Shown here: positions 10,363 to 21,042 of the stretch, piece by piece
Layout: every line of letters starts with the position of its first letter
How positions within the stretch are numbered: position 1 is the stretch's first letter
Assembly: GCA_036873755.1 (NCBI GenBank)
Contig: JAVTVY010006829.1
Location: 124,001-188,000, forward strand
Source of the DNA: Hanleya hanleyi
Taxonomy: Eukaryota; Mollusca; Polyplacophora; Lepidopleurida; Hanleyidae
DNA length: 64,000 bases
Direction of reading: 5' to 3'
Translations under genes and position numbers: made by a program
The notes under the pieces: model-generated
Database searches by the model: none
What the model saw: only the letters and a program-made list of their open reading frames with translations
What the model was told of the DNA's origin: nothing

Positions 10363-11999
10363 CGCAAGACAAATGCTCTAACTAAAATCATGACTTCAGG
10401 TGATTTACATGTCTGATTGTTCAATATGCTAACAACTGCAGCATTGTCGCATTTGAACACCACCCTCTTATTGGTTAACTGCTTACCAAAGATTATCACC
10501 GCTACTAATATCGGAAAATACTCTAAGAGGGTAATGTTGGCAGTCAGGCCCATGTCTGCCCAACTGGATGGCCACTGACCATGAGCCCACCTCCCATCAA
10601 AATAGATGCCAAAACCTTTATCCAAACCCCCTGCACTGTCTGTGAAAAGCTGTAGTTGCCCATTGGTTACCCAAAATTGATCTTGAAATGCTGATATCCC
10701 ATTAAAATGAGAAAAGAATGTTAGCCATATCTTCAAATCCTCTCGGATTCCTTGTGTAATCCGGATAAAGTGATGTGGTTTGGTAATGCCTCTTGTGACA
10801 TCTATCAGTCGCCTAATGAAAGGACGGCCGGGGGGCACGGCTCGGCAGGCAAAATTTAGGGAACCAATGAGGGACTGGATCTGACTTAATTTCAACTTGT
10901 GTTTTGATAGAGCCACCTTGATTTTTTGACATATGTCGGCAATCTTTGTCAGGGGGATGCGAATCTGCATTGCGGTGGTGTCTATTTTCAATCCTAAAAA
11001 TGGTATACATGTAACCGGTCCCATGGTTTTCTCTAAAACTACCGGGATACCCAAAAATTCACACAACTCGAGAAATATCGCAAGCGCATCTGCACAGCCC
11101 TTACGAGAAGGTGAAAGAAGAAGATAATCATCCAGATAATGAATCAACCAACCGTTCACGATTCTTTTCCTAGCTATCCATTCCACACAAGTAGCAAATT
11201 TTTCAAACGTGGCACACGAAATACTACACCCCATGGGTAAATTCTTGTCTGCATAATACTGATTTTCAAAGAAAATACCTAGCAGCTCTACATCTCTCGG
11301 GGCTACCGGCAACAATCTGAACGCGGACTTTAAATCTGATTTCGCTAAGAAGGTCCCCTGTCCCATGCGCTGTACCACCCGAATAGCCTCGTCAAAGCTA
11401 GTATATGCTACTGAGCAATCTAAAGGATCAATAAAGTCATTGATGGCTCTGCCACTGGGGAAGGACAGATGATGGATCAATCTAAATTCATTTGGGGACT
11501 TCTTAGGAACCAAACCTAAAGGAGAAACCTGCAAAGCGGGCATGGGAGGAGTTGGACAGGGCCCAATCATTCTGCCTAATTCCACTTCCTGTCTAAGCTT
11601 TTTGCGTACTATCTCAGGGTTTTCCTGTACCGATTTCAAATTTCTGGCTACCCTATGAATTCGTGGTCCTGAGTAATGCAAAGAAAATCCAAACTTAAAC
11701 CCATTCAATAATTCATCTGCTACTAGCCTATTGGGGTATTCCTTCAAACATGTCTCGAGTCTTGAGATATTAATAGGACTTCTTCCCAACTGGGACTGTA
11801 TTTGCTTGCTGGGAGTTCCGAAAGGACTGACAATATTTTGCGGGGTGATTTTGGTTACATTTTTTACATCTATGAGCAAATTTGCAGTTTTGTCGGTCAC
11901 AATTACCTCCGTTAAAAGCCCAACACAGTTTGCTATTCTGACCCGACTGCAAGCCCATTGCACTAGCAACATTGCTAGCCCGCCCTTTGGTCCCATCAT
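10179..11999 (-). CDS. Reverse transcriptase / RNase H of the Ngaro element
   Basis: Copies the element RNA into DNA and removes the template. The frame is open for 606 codons. Roughly the first 80 overlap the gag frame and may not be translated as shown; no better Met is obvious. RT motifs follow: FLAKSDLKSAFRLLPV (motif A Asp), LPMGCSISCATFEKF, and HYLDDYLLL (YLDD catalytic pair). The RNase H part has LFTDSAGG (first Asp), LLEYFPILVA (Glu), KCDNAAVVSILN (Asp) and CDSISRLQ. The tail QADLWPTPIPPWV is typical of DIRS-order elements. No stop or frame break is seen. Confidence 0.92.
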   Translation of the reverse strand: MMGPKGGLAMLLVQWACSRVRIANCVGLLTEVIVTDKTANLLIDVKNVTKITPQNIVSPFGTPSKQIQSQLGRSPINISRLETCLKEYPNRLVADELLNGFKFGFSLHYSGPRIHRVARNLKSVQENPEIVRKKLRQEVELGRMIGPCPTPPMPALQVSPLGLVPKKSPNEFRLIHHLSFPSGRAINDFIDPLDCSVAYTSFDEAIRVVQRMGQGTFLAKSDLKSAFRLLPVAPRDVELLGIFFENQYYADKNLPMGCSISCATFEKFATCVEWIARKRIVNGWLIHYLDDYLLLSPSRKGCADALAIFLELCEFLGIPVVLEKTMGPVTCIPFLGLKIDTTAMQIRIPLTKIADICQKIKVALSKHKLKLSQIQSLIGSLNFACRAVPPGRPFIRRLIDVTRGITKPHHFIRITQGIREDLKIWLTFFSHFNGISAFQDQFWVTNGQLQLFTDSAGGLDKGFGIYFDGRWAHGQWPSSWADMGLTANITLLEYFPILVAVIIFGKQLTNKRVVFKCDNAAVVSILNNQTCKSPEVMILVRAFVLRCLENNIQVKGQHLEGQLNVICDSISRLQWTRFRQLAPQADLWPTPIPPWVWSIFDKKPSD

Positions 12000-12219
12000 A
12001 GATCGGATGGGACATATATATCAACCAAAGCTCCGAATTTATGGTAGCCCATGAATTTTCAGGCGAAGCGGCTTCTGCATAATTTCGATTAAATTTGCTC
12101 TCTCCGAAACGAGGGTGGTTGAGGCCACACGGTTGCCGGAAAAGGAAGATTGACCCGTAAACCTCAAGGTCAAAGCCTATGCCAGCATTGTCACTGACGG
12201 TCAAAGGGAGGTCACCCAT
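11770..12219 (-). pseudogene. Gag remnant with CCCH/zinc-knuckle, fused to repeat A1
   Basis: The C-terminal part holds a Cys/His cluster (CWAFNGGNCDRQNCKFAH, then CKKCNQNHPAKYC), as in the nucleic-acid-binding gag of DIRS/Ngaro elements. The first 46 codons are simply translated A1 repeat; in A2 the same frame runs into a stop. Real gag sequence starts at about 12080. The gag N-terminus is therefore missing, removed by the same deletion that shortened A1, and the open frame is a chance fusion. It overlaps the RT frame by about 230 bases. Confidence 0.75.
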
Positions 12220-12322
12220 GTCAGTAAATTATAAAGTCACACTAATGGGGGGATAACTCTCCCCCAACACCTGGTCAATATGAAATAATGTGGCTTTATC
12301 TTTTATAGATAAATCTTATTAT
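12081..12322 (-). repeat. Ngaro split repeat A1 (truncated)
   Basis: The 242-bp 5' terminal repeat of the element. It ends on the + side with ATTAT at 12318-12322. The inner 236 bases present in A2 are absent here and the repeat runs straight into gag codons. Confidence 0.85.
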
Positions 12323-12624
12323 AATACTATATTGACAATTCAAGCCGATATCCCTATAGTTTCTTTCCCAAGATTAGACGAGATATAAGTAACCTGTTAC
12401 ATTATCGGTGTGCTAACTCTCAGCGAAAAGGGCGAGAATTCACTCGTTGTTTTAGCTTCTCATTAGATGGGGTTTGATATGATTTTGATACACATGTACT
12501 ATGATCGATATGGTCGCATAATGAAGAAAATGTATTGCAAAATGTCTTCGCTGATTAGACGTATGTATCTAATCTCCAATGACAACGTTATTGACACTAT
12601 CCGCAGCTGAAATGGAATGATTCC

Positions 12625-12893
12625 TTTCTGGACAGTAATATTCCAGTGGGACCTGCATATGGCGTATACATATCTCGCCTAGTAGCATTTGCTGGATCCT
12701 GTGTCAAATGTAACAATTTTAATCAAAGTCACAGAATATTATTGCAGAAACTTATAAAACAGGGATATACCACTAAGCGCCTCCACTCGAAGTTTCTCAA
12801 ATTTGGCGGTACCTATCGCATGCTAGTAGCAAAATACGAGCGTAGCGTGCAAGATCTATGGCGTTACGTTTCGTAACTGGTGTCTAATTCTTA
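12625..12893 (+). mobile_element. RT retroelement copy B, left part
   Basis: Matches the end of the RT ORF (SNIPVGPAYGVYISRL to LWRYVS), with stop at about 12876. The match is lost at GTCTAATTC, and the tail resumes at 14581. The copy is split by the foldback insertion. Confidence 0.8.
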
Positions 12894-12950
12894 TTCGAAC
12901 ATACCTCCAGTCCGTCTCAGTGTTATAGCATTGTACCGAAAGTGGTGTTG

Positions 12951-13191
12951 AATTAAGAAATAAAGACCGAGGAAGAGGTTTCAAATTTCCCAGATAAACA
13001 GCTGTTGGCACGAGTCTAGCAGTTTAGACCCGAGGCCGCAGGCCGAGGGTCTAAACTGCTGGACGAATGCCAACTGGTGTTTATCTCGGAAATTTGAAAC
13101 CGATTTCCGATGTCTTTATTTCGATTCGGACATGCACAATCGAATATTTATTACGAAATTCTATTAAATTAGCTAAAATATGTTAGTGTAT
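12951..13191 (+). repeat. Left inverted terminal repeat of the foldback element
   Basis: Pairs with 14374-14593 in inverted orientation (AATTAAGAAATAAAGACC... to ...AAATATGTTAGTGTA). It folds on itself around GCAGTTTAGACCC/GGGTCTAAACTGC. Confidence 0.85.
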
Positions 13192-13601
13192 GCCTTCCAC
13201 GTTGATTAAAACAATTTTTGAATGTGGCGTCACATCCCAGCTGGTCAATGCGAACATTGTTGCAAACTGCGGGAAAGCATACATTTCGCGTGCGCTCCAT
13301 ATAGTTATCACCGCCAATCGACAACGTCACAGCACTGCAGATGTTCGCCGGTGTTTATCGGGAATTCAACACCACTTTCGGTACAATGCCATAACATTAA
13401 GACGGACTGGAGGTATGTTCGAATTCCCGATAAACACCGGCGAACATCTGCAGTGCTGTGACGTTGTCGGCTGGCGGTGATAACTATAGTGAGCGCGCGC
13501 GAAATGTATGCTTTCCCGCAGTTTGCAACAATGTTCGCATTGACCAGCTGGGATGTGACGCCACATTCAAAAATTGTTTTGATCAACGTGGAAGGCATAG
13601 A
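13191..13601. repeat. Internal palindrome, arms about 175 bp
   Basis: Arms 13191-13368 and 13424-13601 are near-perfect reverse complements around a spacer of about 55 bp. The two similar open frames on opposite strands are the same arm read twice. Confidence 0.88.
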
Positions 13602-14373
13602 CCTTTTCACAGAGCCCGGCAAATTCCGTGTAGCGTAGCGACGACACAAGTCACATGGCGCAAGACCATGTGATCTCTGGTAACCAATCGAAATCTGGAA
13701 GCAGATCGACCGCCTTTTTCTCATCACTAATCATTCACTGCCACAAAATGCGTTTGTCCGGTAAGTGAACAAAATAATTATACTCACTAAAATGATAACT
13801 TCCTTTCCCTAATAAACTAGTTTTCGTCGAGTTCACTCCAGATTTGTGAAAAAAGACAATGTTTCAGTCATATTATAATATATTTCGATTTAAGTTTAGA
13901 GATCTATTTCACGTTAGGCACTTCAGGTTGTGGCAGCGGTGTTTTTGAGGGTGCGCTGGGAAGGAAACATGGCGTGTGTGTATGTGCAAAACGGGTACTC
14001 TTCCTGCTATTTGACGATTTTACCTTCACACCTACTAGCCGGTATAATACAATAATTCGTTGTTTTGTAACGGGATAAAGGAAACTACCAGTGCGTAGAG
14101 GCTACATTATTCCCACTCTTATATCAAATACACCAAAATTTACTATGTGCACCTCCATAATTTCAGTTGTCCATTCGTTAGAGCTCTTCGGTGTGGAGGT
14201 AATAAATGGTAAAACACGAGAACAAGATTCCCCATTTTGCCGACAGACTTCAGAATCATCCGGGTTATTTTGCTTCCAGAATCCGAGCATTCCATTGGTC
14301 AGACGATCTCTGAACTCGTGAGCTTCCGTCAATACAATTTTACCTTCGGATTTATTCGGTTTGAAATGGTCTA

Positions 14374-14593
14374 TACACTAACATATTTTAGCTAATTTAA
14401 TAGAATTTCGTAATAAATATGTCCGAATCGAAATAAAGACCTTGGAAATCGGTTTCAAATTTCCGAGATAAACACCAGTTGGCACTCGTCCAGCAGTTTA
14501 GACCCTCGGCCTGCGGCCTCGGGTCTAAACTGCTAGACTCGTGCCAACAGGTGTTTATTTGAAACCTCTTCCTCGGTCTTTATTTCTTAATTA
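14374..14593 (-). repeat. Right inverted terminal repeat of the foldback element
   Basis: Reverse-complement partner of 12951-13191, with a short internal deletion relative to it. Confidence 0.85.
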
Positions 14594-14739
14594 ACCCGGG
14601 ACTAGAGGCCGTATGAACCCATGTGCTTCAAGATCCTCATGGTGCTCATATGAACAGACACAATCACAGCGTGACTGAGATACATCATTCTCTAGATGAC
14701 GACTTTACAACTAATATATGGATTAAGAATACTGATCAT
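14581..14739 (+). mobile_element. RT retroelement copy B, right part (3' tail)
   Basis: Continues the tail from AACCCGGGACTAG to AAGAATACTGATCA, then the match ends before the usual 3' terminus. Confidence 0.75.
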
Positions 14740-16203
14740 GTTCATGTGAACACCATCGATATGTTAAACACATGCTGTTCAAACTACCCCTAGCCCCTTC
14801 AGACAATCTAGCGTGACTGGAATACATTCAAATCAACATTATGCTGAATTGTGTGTTGTACTAGTATGTTCTACTAATTTTACACTTCTGTTTAACCAGA
14901 GCATGTGTTGATGTAATGTCCGTTAGGGCGGTCATAATCAAATCGAGACTGAGATACATTTGAACGTCCGGAAACGACTAAGAATTTTACCATATCAATC
15001 ACCGCATGAAAGTCATCAGGATTTGTGAGAAAGGAACACCATGTGCTGTATTTCTCATCAACGTTGGAAACTTTTCATCTCATCCTCTTCATGTAAGCCT
15101 CTGTCGAATCTGATGGATAGCTGTTGACTCGGCGCCATTGGGATAAATGTCATGCCGGCATTTTAATACTGTATTGATGGGATTTCTCGCGCGGTAAACT
15201 AGATTGTGATTATATATCGTAATATTAAGCCTGCTAGGATGTCCGTTCTAATTGTGGATAATTGTGATTATGGACGAGGAAATTCTTTATAAACGACGGT
15301 TGGCTATTGACTGTTGAATCTGGCGTGTGTGGTTTTTAAGCCACCTGGGTCAGTTGAATGGAAGATTAATTCTCCACGTGTTGAACTCTTCTGTACTTAT
15401 TTCACCGGTTCAGAAACTCCGTACTGTTCATTCATGCTCGTTTAATGGGTATTTAATGACCAGAACTGTAGAGTAATCCAAAAAGTCAATTTGTTTTTAC
15501 CATTGATAAGATCATTGCGCGACCTCAGAGTGTTTATTTACTGTACCCCCGGACTGGTAGTATATTTAACAATAGGTGCATATCTCGGCGGTAGAAGAAG
15601 AGTCGAGGTACAGAGAATGACATTAATATCTGTTTTGAACCGAACAATGGAAAACACTTTCTCCCCTGCTGTGATGACAATAGGGACACTCGTACGTCAG
15701 ATAATCAACAGTGGAACGGACAGGAACCTCTGTTGTTCTGGTGCTTGACCGTAACATGTAATTTACAGTTAAACAGGCTAGTAAAGGGAGGGGGCACCAA
15801 GTGTACCACCCTACTTTCGAATTTGTCTGACAGAAAACGTTTGGTTATAAAACTGACAGATTAATTGCACCGATTGCTGAATCTAACATACACACCATAA
15901 AGTCGCCATGTTGACTTTAGATACCGATATGCTTCTTTGGATTTAGTTAGAGGAGTGATATTGTTCAATGAAAGGTTGTTACAAACATTAGCTTGATTAG
16001 CATAGAGTGGTGTGTATTCCAGAAAAAGAACACGTAAGATTGTTGCCTAAGTCCTATAGTGTAGACAAAACAGTCTATTTACCTGAAGAAATTATGCAGC
16101 GGTCTGACTAACATTTCGAGCATCACAGATTTTCGGCAGGGACTGGTCTCTGCGTAAAAATGTTTTGTGTGGATTTCCATGAAATTTTCTGATGAAAATG
16201 TAT
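14740..16203. other. Stretch without a gene; decayed tail relics
   Basis: Weak RT-family tail echoes occur at about 14920-14970 and 15255-15300 (ATGGACGAGGAAATTCTTTA). No exon or RNA gene is supported. Confidence 0.45.
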
Positions 16204-17225
16204 CATTACAAGCGTCTAGTCCGTCATTCATAATCCAGCCGTCGTCCATTAGAGAATATCCGCGTCCATAATCCAAAGACCTATTCCATTTTCCATATAA
16301 CAGTATTAGCACCAAATTCAAAAAGACAATCATAGTATACAAAAACATAGGCTTGTTTCCTGCAAGAGAGAAGCGGTCAACAGTTTTCAATGCCGGCAAG
16401 ACATCATGATGTTCCAAAAATATCAAATCCGTATCGCTGATCAGTATTCTTAATCCATAATATTCGTTGTAAAGTCGTCATCTAAAGAATGATGTATCTC
16501 AGTCACGCTTTGATTGTGACGTCATATGAGTACCATGAGGTTCTTGAAGCACATGGGTTCATACGGCCCCTAGCCCCGGGTTAAGCGGAATTAGACACAA
16601 GTTACGAAACGTAGCGCCATAGATCTTGCACGCTACGTTCGTATTTTGCTATCAGCATGCAATATGTATCGCCAAATTTGAGAAACTTTGAGTGTAGGCG
16701 CTTGGTGGAATAGCCCTGTTTTTAAGTTTCTGCACCAGTGTTTTGTGACGTTGATTAAAATCGTCACATTTAACACAGGATCTAGCAAATGCTACTAAGC
16801 GAGATATGTATACGCCATATGCAGGTCCCACTGGAATATTACTGTCCAGAAAGGGATAGTTTACGATGTCGAAATTGTAATCATCTCTTTGTCATAAAGT
16901 CGACGAGAGAGAATGCCCGCTTCATTTTTATAGAGATATAGATCTAAATATGATGTGCCTGTATGGCTATCTGTAGTTTCCTTCAAATCCAGCGAAGGTG
17001 GATATATATCCTTCACTGCGTCATTTATATAGCGATTATCCACAGCGAGAAGATCGTCTATATAGCGTTTGGTGAATGAGAAGGAACGGGCTTTGAATGG
17101 ATCGGTTTTTGAAAGCGCCTGCATATAGTCATATTCATAAGAGAACAGATACAGGTCAGCCAGCAGGGGTGCACAATTAGTACCCATTGGAATACCTATA
17201 TGCTGCTGATATATTGTGTTGCCAA
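16204..17225 (-). mobile_element. RT retroelement copy D, 5' truncated
   Basis: On the - strand the copy starts within the GNTIYQQHIGIPMG codons and ends at ATTACAAGCGTCTAG, the shared 3' terminus. Identity to copy A is high by eye. Confidence 0.82.
16600..17225 (-). pseudogene. Reverse transcriptase fragment (copy D)
   Basis: Carries the IPMGTNCAPLLADL block and KRYIDDLLAV (YIDD). A one-base loss near 16890 (RLYDKE...) shifts the frame before the C-terminus, and the remaining coding matches lie in another frame down to the stop near 16600. Confidence 0.72.
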
Positions 17226-18762
17226 TCCAGATGATGTGTGACATTCCCGTGCTCTGCTGCGATACATTCTCGAAAATCCGTTACTCTCGAAATGTGAGAC
17301 AATACTTTCTCCTGTGATAATTGGGCCATAATTGAAGTCTGTGCGTGTGAAAAGTTTACGATATCACTCAAAACTACTTGGTGTGATCGACGTGATATAC
17401 CGCTACTGAAATCTTGTCTACAGCAGCTTATGTCAGGAAAATAATAAACATGTTATTCTTGTGAGCCAATAGTATATTTATTGCATTATAACCTAGTTTC
17501 GATATTAACCGGATTTGCCATACTAAAGATGAGCGAGAGTAGAGTATGTATATATGACACTGTTAAGGCTTCACGGTCACAAAGTAAAATAACTCGATGC
17601 ACTTGAAGGGGGTATATGAAATAAACTTGAAGAACGACAAGAACCTTTTGCATGGACCTTATGGACCTGCTTTATCTTCTTGGTCATCAAAATAGAAGTG
17701 ATTAAAATAATAGCAAAAATATGTTTGGGTGAGATGAATTTATTTCATATGTACCCCAATTTAAAAACTGCCAAAATCGCTAAAAGAAATACGTTTGCAT
17801 GACGTCTATGGAAAAGACGTTGCCATCTCTTTTCGTCTTGTGTATTTGGCAGAATACAGCGGCTACCTGGAACGTTATACATAGTGTCTCGTCAACAATG
17901 GTTGATGCATTGTTCGAAAATTCGAAACTTTGACAGAACAATGTTGTTCTGTCAAATCAGATTGATTCTTGAGCATTTCTTTCCGCGGTTCCTGAATCGT
18001 TTCTGTTTTCTTGAGCTATTGTCGACAATCTAGCCACATTGGAATTCAAATAATGTATCATTTCAGATACCGTATCATTAATCCAGGCAAATTCACCCGA
18101 AGGTCAATGCGAATGAAAACGTGATTTTCCCCCGAAGAAAGTGTCGGTGTTTTTTTTAATCGAATTTAGGAATTGTTTGTGACCACAGTAGTCATTTATG
18201 ATCCCTTGATATGCAGCCTGCCTGGATGGATTGTCACTTGTTGGCGTTAAATCCCAACCTCTAACTCGTTCTGCCACTTCACCTGAGAGTTCAATGGGGT
18301 CAATCTAATTTTATATAAAAGCAACTTGTAGATACTATTGAACATCAATGTTTGACTAAATTGGTCAAGATTTGATGACTCCTGGTGTCCTTCCGCTATA
18401 TTAGTTCATCTTATTATCCAGTCTGATGTACTTTCACATTGCTAATAATGGTAAAATACATAGAAAGTTTATCGTTTGCTGTTTGTAGAAAAATGAGAAA
18501 TTTTGTATTTTCTGAAATAGGATTTATTTTACTCCTACAGAACAATATTTATCGAATGTGCAGCAAAATCACGAAGAACAGTTGCAAATATGCATTTTCT
18601 TTGGAATCTACATTAATACAATCAAGCCAGGACAGAAGTACCTGTTTTCAGAATGAATTTTTGTTATGTCTGACAGAACTAGCACTTCCGGTACTTTGGC
18701 TCTTCTGGTTATATTGCACAACCTTCCCACTGAAAGCTACGTTTCTGGAAAAATGTGAGAAT
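17226..18762. other. Stretch without a recognised gene
   Basis: No exon, RNA gene or clear repeat. An open frame at 18439-18789 runs into the tail of copy E and has no recognisable domain. Confidence 0.45.
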
Positions 18763-19443
18763 TACAAGCGTCTAGTCCGTCATTCATAATCCAGCCGTCG
18801 TCCATTAGAGAATATCCGCGTCCATAATCCAAAGACCTATTCCATTTTCCATATAACAGTATTAGCACCAAATTCAAAAAGACAATCATAGTATACATAA
18901 ACATAGGCTTGTTTCCTGCAAGAGAAGCGGTCAACAGTTTTCAATGATGCCGGCAAGACATCATGATGTTCCAAAAATATCAAATCCGTATCGCTGATCA
19001 GTATTCTTAATCCATAATATTCGTTGTAAAGTCGTCATCTAAAGAATGATGTATCTCAGTCACGCTTTGATTGTGACTGTTCATATGAGTACCATGAGGA
19101 TCTTGAAGTACATGGGTTCATACGGCCCCTAGCCCCGTGTTAAGCGGAATTAGACACAAGTTACGAAACGTAGCGCCATAGATCTTGCACGCTACGTTCG
19201 TATTTTGCTATCAGCATGCGATATGTATCGCCAAATTTGAGAAACTTTGAGTGTAGGCGCTTGGTGGAATAGCCCTGTTTTTTAAGTTTCTGCAACAATG
19301 TTTTGTGACGTTGATTAAAAATCATCACATTTAATACAGGATCTAGCAAATGCTACTAAGCGAGATATGTATACGCCATATGCAGGTCCCACTGGAATAT
19401 TACTATCCAGAAAGGGATAGTTTACGATGTCGAAATTGTAATT
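18763..19443 (-). mobile_element. RT retroelement copy E, 5' truncated
   Basis: Covers the shared 3' tail and the last part of the RT ORF. The 5' break is within the YNFDIVNYPFLDS codons at 19443. One added base near 19320 shifts the frame (KCDDF / FNQRHKTLL). Confidence 0.8.
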
Positions 19444-20179
19444 GTAAGAGCAAATAGAACACCTTGCGGCAAGCATACCATGATGTTGTTCGCCGATATT
19501 GACGTTTGACATACGCATACCAGCATCGATTGATTAAAATGTGCTTGTAAAGAATGTTTAAATTCTAAAATATTACCATCGATAATTATCTGATAAACAA
19601 ATCCCAGGATGCATAGGTTAATGATAGAAATTCTGCACTGATTTCACTGTTCGAATTCCAATGTAGGTAAAGTGTCGAAAAAAGCTACGAAAAAAGAGAA
19701 AATCTTTCGGACATTCAAAACTTAATAATCAATCTGATTCGTCAGAATTTCTTTGTTATTTTGAAGATTGTTTAAATATGAACCAACTATATTCACGCTG
19801 AGATTAAGTGGGCTATCTATTGAATGAAATATTTGTATCAAATAATAATCAATTGTTCTCAAACAGGAAAGTTCATTCAAGAAATACAATTACTGTTTTT
19901 CGAGGTTTTCACTTCCAATCTTCACTGAACACCCCAAAAGCATAAAACAAAAGAGCAATATTAATGTATCGAGATGAATTATAAGTGAGAAATAATGTGC
20001 TACTCTTTAAAGTAACTAAATGCGAATACAAAAGCGGTCAAATAATTCGAAAAGTCTCACGAAAAACCCGACGAGGAAAGACTGACCAAAGACATATTAT
20101 TGCCAGATGTTCATAAAAGAGGCGGACGACGTCAGTTTCTGTATTCTCCTCCGCATCAAATCCTTCAAGACATTAAATT
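19444..20179. other. Stretch without a recognised gene
   Basis: AT-rich, with no domain-bearing frame or repeat noticed. Confidence 0.45.
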
Positions 20180-20955
20180 ATGATATATCACAGTTTCACT
20201 GCATGTAAAGATTATTATTCTAGAGATGTTTCTTTGCTTGAATTTCTTATTAGCAATATCCATGTAAAATTCGCCATTATATATCAAAAGCATATATGTA
20301 TTGTAGCGGATACATTTTGCGCTCCGTATCATTTTTACCAGAACTCTTTCTGTTATTTTATGAATACACCTAGGTATGAAACATATGATAGTCGGTCTTC
20401 TTAATTCAGAGAATCCCCACCGATGAAAGTCAGTAGGTAGAACTAAGAAAAGGCTCTAGATATTGGGTTAGTTAAACACTGTTTCACTATATCTTCGTGA
20501 AAAGCCATGTTGCCATTTTGAGAAAAAAGGTCAAATATGGTGAAAATAGTCCAATAATCTTTTTTAGGGTTGCTTGCTAGGTGACTTGTTTTATTTGAGT
20601 ACTAGTCAGTTTCTCAGGGGTCATATGAACCCATGTACTTCAAGATCCCCATGGTATTCATATGAACAGACACAATCAAAGCATAATTGAAATACATCAT
20701 TCTCTAGATAACGACGTTACAATGAAGAACACTTGATTTTTGGAACACTACGACATCTTGCTGGCATAACTGAAATCTGTTTACCACTTCCCTTGCAGGA
20801 AACTGGCCTATGTTTATGTATAATATGATTGTCGTTTTTTTTAAATCTGATTCTTATGCTGTTATATGAAATATAACTTTGCATTATGGACGCGGAATTT
20901 CTTTAATGAACGATGGCTGAATATTAAATGGCGGCCTAGACGATTGTATCTTGAA
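20180..20955 (+). mobile_element. Old, decayed RT retroelement copy G
   Basis: An eroded RT segment (YSRDVSLLEFLISNIHVKF, then a damaged counterpart of the GIPMG block) at 20180-20330 is followed by a recognisable tail at 20610-20955 ending CTAGACGATTGTAT. It is much more diverged than copies A, D, E and F. Confidence 0.65.
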
Positions 20956-21042
20956 TCCTGTATTTAAACAAAACAAATAAATGCATTGTTTTAAAAGTAG
21001 ACCAAAAAAATCTAAACATTGTCAGAAGAAGACGAATTAAAA

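Larger units (their letters stand above)
7154..12322 (-). mobile_element. Ngaro/DIRS-type tyrosine-recombinase retrotransposon
   Basis: Read on the - strand, the order is A1 (12322-12081), gag remnant, RT/RNase H, tyrosine recombinase, SGNH hydrolase, B1 (8526-8077), A2 (8081-7604), B2 (7603-7154). This A1-ORFs-B1-A2-B2 layout of split direct repeats is diagnostic of Ngaro/PAT-like YR retrotransposons, which integrate by recombinase rather than integrase. I see no target duplication, as expected. The same five bases, ATTAT, occur at both ends and at the B1/A2 junction. I noted only about one mismatch in each repeat pair, so the insertion looks recent. A1 is shorter than A2 and gag lacks its start, which points to one internal deletion. 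Confidence 0.92.
12893..14593. mobile_element. Nested foldback element inserted in RT copy B
   Basis: The insertion is bounded by inverted repeats of about 220-240 bp (12951-13191 and 14374-14593), each itself an imperfect palindrome. Next to the left one is a large internal palindrome (13191-13601), and a unique core spans 13602-14373. A segment at 12893-12957 is an inverted copy of the spacer of that internal palindrome, so the left end has been rearranged. The core has overlapping open frames at 14091-14332; the - strand one (76 codons) reads like protein but I do not recognise it. No transposase is visible, so the element is non-autonomous. Confidence 0.75.

Noticed and set aside
13190..13727. 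Similar ORFs on both strands
   Set aside because: They are the two arms of one palindrome read in opposite directions.
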